Shown here piece by piece: positions 9,990 through 22,300 of a DNA stretch of 64,000 nt; position 1 is the stretch's first letter, and the number at the start of each line of letters is the position of its first letter. Both the position numbers and the translations under genes were made by a program. Location: positions 248,001-312,000 of the forward strand of contig JARWMV010000238.1 of NCBI GenBank assembly GCA_030998015.1, in the 5' to 3' direction. The notes below the pieces were generated by a model. It searched no databases, was not told the DNA's origin, and saw only the letters and a list, made by a program, of their open reading frames with translations. Source of the DNA: Ceratorhiza oryzae-sativae (lineage: Eukaryota > Basidiomycota > Agaricomycetes > Cantharellales > Ceratobasidiaceae).

Positions 9990-12900
9990 TCATTCTTGTT
10001 TTTTGGCTGTATCCTGTAGATTGGACTTGTCTGGAAGATTCTTTGCAGTTTCGTCAATCTTTGCGAATTGGAATGGGAACCGGGCATTATAGAGGAATGG
10101 TCGAAGGTCAAAGCCTGGTTGATCAAGCGCTTGAGAAAGAATTTGCAAGCTAACACGTCGAGTACGTACGGTTATCATCCGGGCTGTAGTTCTCCTATGG
10201 TACCGGTTGCGAAGCGTCAGTCAGCAACCTGCGTTGTTCTGTTGGAAACCCACCGCATGGTAAGAGGGGGTGATCGTGGTCATCTTATGCCGGTTGCGGG
10301 CGTGCTCGAAAAAGAATAGCTTGACCTTGTCTGCGATCTGTATCCAGTCGCGTCATCAACCTATTTATGCGAGCATTTTTCCGTATTGTGTACCTGTATA
10401 GGTGACAAGATACCTCCCCATTCTTGAACTAGCTTGCAGAACATGCTGTATGGTCCACACTTTTCAACCTTCCTTAGTCGCCCAAAAACTGATAATTCGT
10501 CATATGTCATGCCCATATCGGCCTATGTCCAGTTTAGGGCTTATGTTGATAGCAAAAGCGCGTCAGCGACTCACTTCATCGGATTGAACATAGGTCTCAG
10601 TAATAGGCTCGAGCTCAGCTGTCGGAACGGCGTCGATGAAACTAGAAAAAATACATATTCAGTATACTACGCCGAGCTGACCGGGCTTACCTCTTCAGGA
10701 TCGGCAAGTCAAAGTGGTCTTGTGCATACACAATGAACTTCTTGAGATCGGTCTTACTGATACCCCCAATAGGATTGATGTCGGCTAGGTGAAATTTTTT
10801 GGTGAGTGGAGTTTTCGTCCAACGTGCGGGATACCTACCTGATGAACAATCGTACTTAGTAAGGTAGCCTCGGAGGCTTGGTTGTCCGATGAGCATCCAT
10901 ATGCAACTTCCGCGCCGCATGCGTCTCACCTCTCATCCACATTCGCGCTTCCTAGCACAAGTAACCCGCCTGTCTTGCCACGAACCCATGGCAAAAGCTG
11001 TGCAAAGAGATAGGCTAGCACCATACGCAGCCGTGCCTGTATAAATCACCATTTAGCCGTGCTTGCTTCCGAGCGAAGCTCTCGGTGAATTTCATTGCCT
11101 ACTGACCTGGATGTTTTAACGCCAGGTTCTCAGCATTAGAGCCGCCATGCGCGCGAAACTGAGGACGGTGGCCAGTCACCACAGCAAACAAATTTCGGAC
11201 CGCCGTAACAAGTGTGTCCATGTTTAGGTCGATATGATAGCTTCAATAGGGGGCAAATGGCATCAGTCGAGCTTGGCCAAAAGCAATCCTGGAGCTCACC
11301 TTCCGATAGATTCGCTTAAGAGTTTAGCACGGTTTCTAGTATCAGCGCTGGAGTTTTCCGTGCCCATGTAACACGTGTGGAATATGCGGTTCGTGAACTC
11401 CCGAGGATCGGTGGGGATGTAGTCCGACTCCTCTGGCTCGCCACACATTCTACGTGCGTCCGAAATCACCTGCGTATCTGCGGGGATTAGATGCGAGAAG
11501 CAATCAATGAGTTCAGTGGACTAACTGCCTTGACTGGCGGCTGCGACCACAAGGCGGCTCATTGAAAACACAATAACGGCAGTAGCGCAGCTATCGATCC
11601 CCCCACTTAGTGGGACAAAGTAGCCTTGCGTTCGAGACCTTCGTAGGTAATCCCAAAGCCAACATGCCGGCCCCAGGCTGTAAATCGCTTAAGTTGTGTT
11701 ACAGCCAACAGGTCAAAAAACGAACGAACGCTATTTCCTCTTCTGGGCGATGGTACTTAACGGTGAACCCCCGAATTCCGGCCGTATTGACCAACGAGAA
11801 ATCATCGTTCCCGGAAATTGGCACAGGAACCTCGATACGTGGATATCGCTCAGCGGCGGCAGCCTGCATGCTACGGCTGCTTTTAGTTCTATGAGCTCGG
11901 ATATCCTCAATGTCCACGGTGGCGCTGACCACTTCGACATCCGAAAGGGAGAACTGTGAACCCTGTGCGACTATCCTGCCGTTCACGGCAATCATAGCAC
12001 ATCCGTCGTAGTAAAGTCGATCACCATCACATCCCTGCTGGTTGGCATACAAGTAGATCCCGCCAAGCTACCGCAGGGAGTCTCCAAATTAACTTCAACT
12101 GGACCCGAGCACAAAGCAGTATCAAACTAAACAGCTCACCTTGAGAGTAGCCTCCTTAATTAGTTCAATGCGAGTATAGAGCTTACGTAGCTCATGATGG
12201 CTACCGCTAGAATTTGTGAATATTTCGACTCCATCCAGGCCCATGAGGATGTGCGGGCTTTTTGCGCATTATCAATCAACCTGATCATGGTTGATTCGAA
12301 GAACTGACCTTGCGGGAGTGAAGAGCTCCTCGCAGAGCTCGACCCCTATGCACGTGTCCAAAGTGCTGATAACAGCGTCCCCGAAAGGCACTTTAAGCTG
12401 AATTAACCGAAATCAGGACTTGGTCCAGGTTGCAAGCCGATAGAATTCACCTGGCCCGTTATCGATTGTATCATCCGAGGAAGATAGTGCTCCTCGGTCT
12501 GCCGGTGTTTTCTCCACGGAGTAAAGTACCTAAGTTCGCGATAATTACCATCGTTTGCCATCCACATTTTCGGACGTATGAGTAGAATTTCTCCATTGTA
12601 GATTATTACCCGACAATTGTACAGAACATTTTTGTGGATAATAGGCCTATGAACTATCAGTGAAAATAGATGGCAGTGCCAAATTACGCACATGCCAATA
12701 TCGCACAAGATCCCGTTTGAAATATCGGATTGAAGGATACGCCCAAGTATTTCCCATGAGTGAAGAACTGTGTCCCCTGAAGATCCAGTGTGGTCGGATA
12801 CAATACTAAACAGCATGGCAAGGACATACCTTCCAAAAAGTGGTCCAAGCATCCGTATCCACTAACACATTCTGAGCCATACCGCATCGCTTCCACTTGC

Positions 12901-13144
12901 TCACTTACGGTATCTCGAGCTCAGGACCAACTCTTAGTGTCGCTCCTCGTTCCTTCGATAGTCGGATACTTTCTATTATTCGTTCATAGTTTCCCTTTGG
13001 GACAACCTTATGAATACTGCACGCTCGAATCCACGCAAAATGGCCTACTTGGAAATCCAAAGCCCACTGGTTGAGGGAGCTGTGGTGAGTGTTTTGTTCA
13101 CAAACTGTGAGTCGAATGATATCAGAAATGAACGTCCTGACCAT
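9990..13144 (-). CDS. QNS1: Glutamine-dependent NAD(+) synthetase
   Basis: This cytosolic enzyme amidates nicotinic-acid adenine dinucleotide to NAD, using ammonia released from glutamine by an N-terminal nitrilase-type domain. N-terminal exons read [36 protein letters not shown] and YGCLDHFLE. The nitrilase core has [24 protein letters not shown] and [16 protein letters not shown]. The glutaminase centre exon holds [15 protein letters not shown]. Then come [19 protein letters not shown], the PP-loop SGGIDS (11590-11607), the exon SNVDE-type [47 protein letters not shown], and the tail [16 protein letters not shown] ending at 9990. There are about a dozen introns. The start at 13144 is the only usable ATG before SLNQW but depends on a small intron, so it is tentative. 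Confidence 0.92.
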
Positions 13145-13962
13145 CTATAAACGCCGTGAGATTGGTTGGAATCTGTTTTGCGTGTAATCAACTCACGTAG
13201 CAACTGTAAATAGGTGACCCATTTATTCGGAAGTAGTTGCGGCTAGCTAAGGTAGTGTATCACGATGATCACGTTCGGTTATATAAACGCCCATTCGCGG
13301 AACAGACATCACAAGTGTCATCACCATGGCCGCACCAGATTAGCGCCTTCAACACATCCAATCATAGACAAGCAGATAAATACTCAAAAGGAAATTAACA
13401 ATTACGAAGTGACCGTGACCGTGGGATGCATCTTGCTTGCTGATGCGGGAATAACATAACCCAAATTATCTCTATCAGTCATCTTATAGTAATTTATGGT
13501 ATTTGAGTTGCACAGGAGGAATTCAGACGTAACTTCTACTTCGGTCAACCAGTAGGCCCAGGTACTTCCCCGGTGCGTCTCAAGTCCGACACATATGCCA
13601 AAGCCGTTGCTTCATATGAATCTAGTCTTGTGGATTTGCCAACGCGCCTGCATAACTCTATAGTATCATAGATTAAATTTAGCTCTTTCACATGCTGTAT
13701 TCGCCCGTCTGTTCGTGTTCATCTCATCCTAAGTTTGTGACAAAAATCGGCATAAAAGCGATTTTTTTTCAATATTGAAACTTATTCTCAACTGTTGCAA
13801 GTTATTTGACCGCATAAATGATGATGTTTCTTGTTTATCATACACTGGTTGAGCCGTTCCCCAACCCACATGAAGGGCACCTGGATCGGCGCTTGAGACA
13901 GGGTTCCAACTACGAATTTGCATTCTTGAACCCCTCATTTTTTTTATCTATTACCATTTCAA

Positions 13963-13974
13963 GGGGGGGGGGGG
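13963..13974 (+). repeat. Poly-G tract (12 G)
   Basis: Twelve consecutive G bases in the QNS1-ARG1 intergenic region. A tract this long is prone to length error in sequencing, so its exact length should not be trusted. Confidence 0.85.
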
Positions 13975-14161
13975 TTGTTGACCAAGCAAGCAAGGGGATA
14001 ATGACCACGATCCAAATTTTCGTAAGTGAATTTTTGTGCACTAGAATGATACCTCATACCACCGTACCTACGGGGGCTTTTCTGGCACTAGCGGTTCAAG
14101 GAATCCTGGTGCTGGTTCTATTCTTTCAGACTTCCATAAGGACGGGTATCCAAGTTATCGC

Positions 14162-14171
14162 ATGACGTCAT
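14162..14171. promoter_or_regulatory. Gcn4/CPC1-type (ATF/CREB) palindrome upstream of ARG1
   Basis: The perfect palindrome ATGACGTCAT ends 206 bp before the ARG1 start codon. Gcn4 and its filamentous-fungal counterpart CPC1 bind this ATF/CREB site as well as TGACTCA, and arginine-biosynthesis genes are classic targets of general amino-acid control. A half-matching TGACTC lies at 14319-14324. Function is inferred from the motif and the identity of the downstream gene. Confidence 0.6.
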
Positions 14172-14377
14172 GATGAAATTAAATCACTCGTTTTACAAGT
14201 TCCCAAGTGTACATTTGTATAAGCTCCCGATATCACGGCAAGATAAAGATTATTTGCGTCATCTTCGATTTTCGAAATCCGAAATCCGATTCATTTGATC
14301 AACCTTGATTGAAAGCTCTGACTCGGCCCTAATAATCTTGCTCTCATCCATCACACCTTAGTCGCACCCTCTCCACC

Positions 14378-16139
14378 ATGGCATCTCAATCCAAAGGCCG
14401 GGTCTTGCTTGCATACTCTGGAGGTCTTGGTAGGTCTACTGAAGAAGTGAGGTGTGAGTCATCTGTAATTAATATATTCCATTAGATACCTCTTGCATCT
14501 TGGCATGGTTGATCGAACAGGGATACGAGGTGTATGCGTTCATGGCGGATGTCGGACAAGAAGAGGTATGCCGATATCGATCATATCCAAACATCAGGAT
14601 ATAATTGTGAAGTGCAGGACTTTGTGGCAGCAGAGAAGAAGGCACTAGCCGTTGGCGCGAAAAAGTTTTTCCTCGAGGTACTCGACAACAAGCTCTGTTA
14701 AACGGATATAGCGGACTAACATGGCACGAACCAGGATATGAAGCGCGAGTTTGTCACTGAGTTGATTTATCCTGCAGTTCAAGCCAATTGCATTTACGAA
14801 GTAAGACCACTATCGCCGTTAAGTGAATCACTGACGTTATGCTGCTTGCATCCAGGGCGTCTATCTTTTGGGGACATCACTTGCCCGGCCCGTCATCGCA
14901 CGCGGGATGATCGCCGTGGCAGACCGTGAAGGTTGCGAGTGAGTGAATCCCTTTTGAGTAGTTGGTATCCCTTCTTGAATTCTCTGCAGCTTCGTTTCCC
15001 ACGGTTGCACGGGGAAAGGAAATGACCAAGTCCGATTTGAACTTGCCTTCTATGGCCTCAAGCCTGGTATCAAGGTCATTGCACCATGGAGGATTCCTGG
15101 TATGTCCCTATTAGACCACCCACTTGATCTCCAGCTTATCCAATTCCGGCTCAGACTTCTATCAGCGATTCGCTGGACGGTCTGCTCTCCTCGAGTATGC
15201 AGCCCAAAAGAATATTCCTGTCGCCCAAACGGCAGCAAAGCCCTGGTCAACCGGTAATCGGATCCGCTCATGATATATATCAATACTCACACCTATACAT
15301 CCCAGACGAAAATCTCTTCCACATCTCCTATGAGGCAGGTATCTTGGAAGACCCGAATACCACGCCGCCGGCGGACATGTGGAAACTTACCGCATCCCCC
15401 GAAACAGCGCCTTCCGAGCCTGAACAAATCTCGATCGAATTCAAAACAGGCCTTCCTGTTAAAGTCGCCCATGGTAGCAATACCTATACCGATGCCGTTG
15501 AGATCTTCCTCGCTCTCAATGCACTCGCGCGTAAGCACGGGATTGGTCGTATTGATATTGTGGAGAACCGCTTTATTGGAGTCAAATCGCGCGGTTGCTA
15601 CGAGTCGCCAGCTGCGAGCATTCTCCGTGTAGCTCACATGGATATCGAAGGCTTGACTCTTGACCGAAATGTCCGCGCCCTTCGCGACCAATTTGTTACG
15701 GTGCAGCTCAGTCAAATCCTGTATAACGGATACTTTTTCAGCCCAGAGCGCGAGTTCGTCACCGCATCCATTCCTGCTAGTCAACGAACGGTGAATGGTA
15801 CAGTCCGTCTCAAACTGTATAAAGGCAACGTAATAGTAGAAGGCCGCTATTCCGACGAGGTAAGTTTCTTGAAACCCTTAACCCTATCAAGGATTCATTC
15901 GCCAATTCAATAGGGCCTGTACGATGCACGCCAGTCCTCTATGGACGAGCTCGGAGGGTTTGAGCCGACCGATACCACCGGATTTATTCAAATCGAGTCC
16001 ATTCGTATTCGCAAGTGAGTGAAATATATCACTGGGTTGATTTGATTTGATTCATCATGATTCTAGGTGGGGCGAAGCTAACATTGCCAAAGGGCAAGCC
16101 GGAGTTGGGCCCAAGGATGTCTATGGCACTCGAGTTTAG
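14378..16139 (+). CDS. ARG1: Argininosuccinate synthase
   Basis: This enzyme condenses citrulline and aspartate with ATP to argininosuccinate, the penultimate step of arginine synthesis in the cytosol. Exon 1 ends in the ATP PP-loop, which an intron splits: VLLAYSGGL then [19 protein letters not shown]. Later blocks are [113 protein letters not shown] and YESPAASIL. The tail [15 protein letters not shown] ends at 16139. About seven short introns are spliced cleanly and no frame break was seen. The start sits in a good context (CCACCATGGC). A CPC1-type site upstream suggests general amino-acid control. Confidence 0.97.
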
Positions 16140-16538
16140 ACAGTTAAGCCGAACTAAGCGCGCGTGGGAAAATGTATTCTATCAAAAGGAATTTTATTGT
16201 TGAACGCACAGAATAACCTCGGCCTAACTGATAATGGCGTGTGATGGATTTGTAGTATATCCACTGTATCACCTCATGCGTATAATGCCGTCGCGATGAA
16301 CCGGTCCGAATGAATTGTGGCGCATACTACTAGCGATTTTCCCGCGATTGATGTCGTCATGTCATCACAAGGGGTGTATGCTATATGCAAGACTTTTCTA
16401 CATGCACTTCCTATTTAAATACACGTAAAGGTACATCTATGCGAGGTTGTGCCGAATGTCTTGCGCCAGCGCCAGACCAAGAAATAAACAAAGCAGGTTA
16501 AAAGGAACCACGGGGTGCGTCTATCAAAGCGGGGGAAG
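16140..16538. other. Short convergent intergenic region (ARG1 / MYND gene)
   Basis: About 400 bp between two converging stops. It should hold both 3' UTRs. I see no gene, RNA or repeat in it. Confidence 0.6.
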
Positions 16539-17507
16539 CTATGCCGATTTTACCTGGAGGAAATGACTGACGAGAGCTGGGAGATCGTTTAACGACATGT
16601 CAACATAACCTTGTCTACGTGTTCCGCTATGAAGCGTCCAAAAACCGTCAGGGATTTTACCGTGATTAAAAATTCAATCAAACCCCCACCTAAACTTGAG
16701 TGCTACAAAAGGGCCCTTCCATGGGTATCGAGCCTGACCTTTCGTGAGGCGATAAATAGATCGGTTAATGGGGCTACCGTCGTTGAAAAATGTAGCCCGG
16801 GACCAGAGCTGAATAGGGAACCGAAGATTGTCTCCAGCGATCTACAAATTCAAATGTTTCAACCAGCTCCGATGTGAGTAGAACAACGCTTTGCACAGAC
16901 TTACCCCTTGCTCAAGCACAACGTGCGAAGGGTGATCCTCGCCAAGGAACGGTTGAACCAGAGGCTGCCAAGCGAGTGGACCTCCAGTTGCGTTATCGAT
17001 TCTAGCTCGGCAGTCCAGCTGGATCAGCCGGGGTCGGTCTTCGTCGGGGGGAAAGAGAATTCCTATGATGCTCTAAGAAACGTGGACACAGATAGACCGA
17101 GATAGACCGAGTTCATCCGTGTTTGGAAGTGTACCCAATAGTGCGGAGGGGTATTTAGTCTGGGTTTGGTGACGTAGCGCATGAACGTACCTGGCGGGTA
17201 TACTGCGCAGTAGCAACCGAGCCTTCGTCGCTTTCGGGGTCGTTGCTTCCTGATTGGACCGGACGGCAATTGTGTCTATGCTGATTCCAGTCTTGTTCAA
17301 GGTGGTCGGAGCAGCAATACCAGGCTGAGCGACAACGGCTGCACCTGTATTTTCCAACAGCGTATTAGAAAAGCAGCAGGGTGGTCAATAGGTCAATATC
17401 ACCGTCCAATGGCGTAAAGAGAGTTCATACCATAACGTAGTAGGCTCACCACAAATTTCGCAAAGGTGATGGATCAAGGGGGTGGACTGAGGGGGATCAG
17501 ACGGCAT
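16539..17507 (-). CDS. MYND-type zinc-finger protein
   Basis: A small fungal MYND protein; MYND fingers bind proline-rich partners, and the role of this family is not established. The first exon begins MPSDPPQSTPLIHHLCEICG. Splicing from near 17432 to 17350 joins it to a complete finger, CEICGEPTTLW plus CSRCRSAWYCCSDHLEQDW and HRHNC, giving the C-x2-C, C-x2-C, YC-x3-H and H-x3-C ligand pattern. A further exon reads GILFPPDEDRPRLIQLDCR and QPFLGEDHPSHVVLEQG. The last exon has FFNDGSPINRSIYRLTKG, ARYPWKGPFVALKF and, after a break, DMSLNDLPALVSHFLQ. I recognise this downstream block as a module common in basidiomycete MYND proteins, but cannot name its function. The 3' end at 16539 could be an intron instead of the true stop. 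Confidence 0.75.
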
Positions 17508-18556
17508 TGGCAAGCTCAACTAGTGGGAGGACGTAATATGATTAAACGAGTGCTGTAGCTATTGGGGCGTGCTTGAGAACAGGAGCATCGATCATACTCC
17601 TTGGGGCCCGCGGCTCTTATATATGGAGCGGTCGGTGGGCAACACGGGCATGTTTAAGTAGGCCGGAGGACCCGTAATGTCCGGTCTTGGATCGCCTTGG
17701 GCATTTTGGGTGTATGTTTACATGTATGGTCTAGCTAAACAATGATCGTTCGTCTCGACCAATGGAAGAGTGCACATGGAAAGGTGGAAATACCAGACCA
17801 GGGGAATCGTGTTGACTAGGTACTCTGCAATCACGCGGGCGGTTTTTGCGATGCTTCAAAGAAGCCATGCGTCACCCAAATCTGAAGCCTGGACCCGCGC
17901 ATCTGATACGCACCGGGATTGAAATTTTTGCTTTTGCCTCGCGCGAGCTGTCAGAGTTCGGGAGGAAAGACGGTGACAGAATGCGCCAGGTTGGGCGGAT
18001 TGTGGGGGAGGAACCTGGCGGAATGCGTGAATGGATTTGGTTTCTCCGTCGTTTCCTCGTGGTCGATTCGATCAGCGATTGAAAGACCATAACCGGAGAT
18101 CAGCCATGGACAAGCAGCTGAGCCTTCGACAATGCTGGTCGCTCGTGGGTAACGTAAATCACTCGAGACCCACCGACGTCCCCAGCAAGATCGAAGTATC
18201 TCACGCAACTCAATCGAATAGCCTGCCGTGCGTGTTTTTGAAATAGCCTGTATGCTATCGCACAAGCTTCGTATCGCTAGCACGCTCCATCGAGAACGCC
18301 ACTGGGGTTCGGCCATCTGTTTGCCATTTCAACTGCGAAGATAGACTGGGGCATATGGCTCGTCGCGCGTCCAGGAACGACGCATGTTGATGGTGCTCAC
18401 CCAACTGAGGTTCGTGCTAACACTCAAAAAATCCTAAAAAGGAAGTGGCGCAGCATCTAAACTTGATTGGTGAGTCAGCGGCCAACAGGCGCTCCAACTC
18501 GGGCGCTTGTCGCGTCGCCACGGCTCCTTCCTGCGACCACCTCGAGCACATCGGTC
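17508..18556. other. Intergenic region between divergent MYND gene and PHF5A
   Basis: About 1.05 kb. Frames of 70-120 codons exist on both strands but have no recognisable motif, no coherent splice structure and atypical composition. I see no RNA gene. It probably holds the two promoters and 5' UTRs. Confidence 0.55.
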
Positions 18557-19181
18557 ATGTCGAAACACCATCCAGGTATGGCGAGCACTAGCAGAGCCAA
18601 TAGTGTCACACACTGATTTCTTACCCCCAGATTTGATTATGTGCAGGCGGCAGGTGGGCATTGGTATGTTGGCAACTTGGGATTCTGGCACCCCGTCTAA
18701 CGTGCCTTATGTTTAGCTATCGGTCGCTTGTGTGAGAAATGTGACGGAAAATGGTAAGCGAATACTTTTTCCTTTCACGTCAGTCGATTTTGTAAAACAT
18801 GTCCTTTTTTCTTGCTAGCCCGGTATGTGATTCGTACGTTAGACCGGAGACGCTCGTGCGGATTTGCGATGAATGTAATTTCGGGACTTATGGTGGGCGC
18901 TGCATCATTTGTGGATCACCCGGTAGGCCCACGTGTTGCCCCGAGTAACCCTCTGGTCCTGAACATGTTTCCAGGTATTTCCGACGCGTACTATTGTGCC
19001 GAGTGCACCAGGCTTGAAAAGGACCGTGACGGGTGTCCAAAGATTGTCAACCTTGGTGCCAGCAGAACGGATCTATTCTACGAGAGGCGTCGTTTAGGTG
19101 GGTTACTGTTGCACTATTAGATCTATTTGCGTTTCTCACGGGTCGTGCTCCGTCTGGGTTACAGGATTTAAAAAGGGCTAG
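18557..19181 (+). CDS. RDS3: SF3b subunit PHF5A / Rds3 (splicing factor)
   Basis: PHF5A/Rds3 is the small zinc-knuckle subunit of SF3b that, with SF3B1, forms the pocket holding the branch-site adenosine in U2 snRNP. Five exons rebuild the whole protein: [28 protein letters not shown], then [19 protein letters not shown] and [10 protein letters not shown], then [19 protein letters not shown] with [19 protein letters not shown], ending GFKKG at 19179-19181. All the paired CxxC ligands of the trefoil knot are present. Length is about 110 residues, as in yeast and human. The 19-nt first exon and a 3' exon of only about 16 nt are easy to miss. The gene converges on the PB1-ZZ gene. Confidence 0.97.
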
Positions 19182-19365
19182 ATACAGATAATATTGTAGA
19201 TCGTGGCATCTCATTTTGTGTACAAGCGTCCTACCAATATCCAACGAATTGCCTTCCTGCCATGTTGATCCAACATATCGGCATTTAGCGAGCTCCTATG
19301 TCTTACGGCAATTTCCAGCCTTCCCCTCTCAGCAACCTGGTGATCGTGATGGCCCATGAGCTGGT

Positions 19366-22300
19366 TCACGCTAAGTACACCTCGTGTGGCCAGATAGGTG
19401 GTGGCGTATTCAAGCTAAGGTCAGTGATTGCGCCGATGAGCTGCGTGTCAACCTTCGAAAGTAAAATAAATAAAAAAGGTTTGAATTCAAACTCCAACCG
19501 GATGCATCCCAAATAGGCGCACCTTGGACTTGAAGACAGCAAATATGTGAGTGGAAGGGTGTCCGCCGATTGCTTCGCATTCGTCGCAATAATCCTTGCC
19601 ACACGTAATACATCGGAACCATTCGCCGATGATATGAGTACTACATAGATCACATAACGCGTTTTGGTGGTCGAGCATTTGAAGGTAGGCTTTACGAGGA
19701 GCAGATTAGGCTCCGAGGGAAGAGCGAAAGAGACACATGGGATCTACGTACCTCGTGGGTCAGGCCCTCGATATCCGTTCCCTGCTGGTTCGCTGTACCT
19801 ATACATAGGAAGTTTGCATTAGGATGTCGAGCTTGACGATAAACGTTGTAGACTGACACCACTGGAATGACGGGATGCGGACTTTCGATAGGTCGGTCGA
19901 CCGGGCGAGGAAGTTTCAAGAACACATGGTACGGGTCGTGAATCAAATGAGACTTCTGCTCGCATTGGAAACACTGCAAACCGAAGAGTGAGTGACAATT
20001 AGTGACAGCTAAGACACCAGAATCAAACTCAAGGAATTCTCTTGGGGGCTTGTGCAGTGAAATGAAAGGCGGGGCGCGCGCGGGACACGAGAAAGGAAGA
20101 ACGGGAACTTGGATAGATGAATTGATGGATTCAAACGGGATAGCGCACATACCAAATTATACGACGTTGGCAGCGAAGGACACGTTGCACATTGATACCT
20201 AACACCCTTTATCGACTACATCCAAAGGCGCCCCAACAACAGGTACGGGTATTGCTAAATCAGCCACACGCTAACTTGTAGCCTAAAGTGATACCACGCA
20301 CCACGTTACACCCTCTACACAAGATGTGGTGGTCGTGCACGATATCTTTCACAGACGACCCGAGTACAGTCCGGGCTTGGGTCGAACCCACAGAGTTCGC
20401 TCGGGGACGATGGACGCCCAAAGCTGGGCCATCGCGAGAGTCCCAGAGGTCGAGGGCCCGCCGGCTGGCGTCATTCACTTCCCGGTTGTCAAGTGGATAG
20501 GGGATCTGTTCAAATGGAGGGCCGAGAACGAGAACGTTAGCGGGGCTCAAGTATCACAGGATTTTGGACGATTAAGGCTCAAAGGGATCGCTCGGGCGGC
20601 ACCGGATAGACCGGCGAGCACGCTTGAGCTTACACGAATGGGGATGGTAGCAGATCGCTAGAAACTTTGGGTCACTAGTACCATCCCATCTAACGGCAAG
20701 CGCATTCCCCCGCCATCAATCAATCATCCCTAATTTTGTAAAGCGAGTGAATGCGCGCGACCCAGACCACCAGATCACCTATTACTCCATTGAGCAATGC
20801 GAGATGGATAGTGTAAAGCACATAGCTTCACCCAACCCATCCGAAGCCAGCCCCACCGGCATCCCCCGGAATATTCTCCGTTCCAGCAACAAGAGGCAAG
20901 CACTAGATGCACGGTGGAACTCGAGCCGAACCCCCCAGCCCACGATTCAGCCCGTTCCAACCATCCCATATACTCAGTCATCCCCTTGACAATTCGCTTT
21001 GCCATTCTAGCAATCTCCAAGCGTTCCAACCGTCGCTCAGCCCCTGGCTCTCCTCTCAGCCATCCAGCCCGCGCTCGGCCTCCGAAGATCCAGAGCCAAC
21101 ACCTCCTTTTAGCTGACAGGCAGCCCGAAACGTCAAGCTCACCTTGATCATGATATGAGATGAGTCATGGCCACCATCTGGCGGAGCAAGACCAGCTGAC
21201 TCGCAATTCGCGCAAATGTCCACGCTTGGGCACACGGCGCAGTGGAAGCGAGCTCCGATAATCGTCTGCAGGCAGCTACATGGCGGGTGCGTTAGCGGGG
21301 TCATTCATATTTTGAGCATTGTAGCCCGAGTGTCGTGGGTACGGTGGCAGAGTGAAAAGGGGGATAGGGACAGAAGAAAGGGTTGTGGGGATCGAGTGTC
21401 GAGGTGAGATGTATGCAACAGTCCTCGGGCGCCCAGGCCAGCCGAGAACAAGATGAGAGCCCCGCTCCGGCACGGCCGAGGGGTTCCCGTTCAGGGGTGC
21501 AGGCATGAGATTAATGGCGGGACGGCCGCTACGCCCATTCAAGTTGGGATTGGGAAGTATAATGTACTTACTGGGAACATAAAACGCCTTGATGCTGTAA
21601 TGCTATTTAAATTGAACCGGGTCATTTAGTAAAGATTCGCGGTCAATCATATACGAGACTGATAAGGCGATGCTGCACTCACATTGTTCCTGGGAATCGA
21701 TACTGAATCGAGCTGTTGGATGTGGTAAATGCTCCACTGATTTGACAGGAATGACGAGAAAGGCATGAATCGGATGAATGTCATGCACTTGACTGAAAGA
21801 AGCGGGTTAGATATGTTCTAGCAACGGGGCGTCGAATAGCATTGAACACTCCTAAGATGCTCCGTGGGGCCAATTTGGTCTCGAGTTGCAATAGCGCAAC
21901 ATCCGATTCAATGGCCTCGGACAAAAATCGTGCAATAGGATACCAAGACATAAATGTACATACCTATAGCATTCGAAACACAAGCTGAAATTATTGCATG
22001 ATGCGCCTGTAGTCATGAGTTAGCGCTCGTGCGTAGAAAAGTCTTTGATCAGAACCGAATCGATCGTGAGAACTGCAGCGCCTACTCGAGCGCCCTCACA
22101 TTCCAGCAGGGCGAACTCAGGCGAGGCGAACGGTGCTACAAACCGGGTGATAGCCTGGCAGGGTATGCCCGGCGCGGTCAAGAATAGATGTGTTTCGATC
22201 GATTACACGAGAAGCTAAGCGCCAGAACCATATGCCGCCATGCACCAATGTGTTGCGTGAAGCAGCATCAAGATTACCGAGCCACGACATGCCACGACAA

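Larger units (their letters stand above)
13145..14377. other. Intergenic region between divergent QNS1 and ARG1
   Basis: About 1.2 kb with no credible gene; the reading frames here are short and compositionally random. It contains a TATA-like TTATATAAA at 13278-13286, a run of 12 G at 13963-13974, several AT-rich patches, and near the ARG1 end an ATGACGTCAT palindrome listed separately. Confidence 0.6.

Noticed and set aside
10020..10180. Plus-strand frame with [20 protein letters not shown] that looked like an extra C-terminal exon of SEC6
   Set aside because: It is the antisense of the last QNS1 exon, whose minus-strand reading ([16 protein letters not shown]) matches the NAD synthetase tail; SEC6 already has a clean end at 9946.
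17093..17112. Two copies of GATAGACCGA as a regulatory repeat
   Set aside because: Only two copies, lying inside an intron of the MYND gene; more likely a small slippage duplication.
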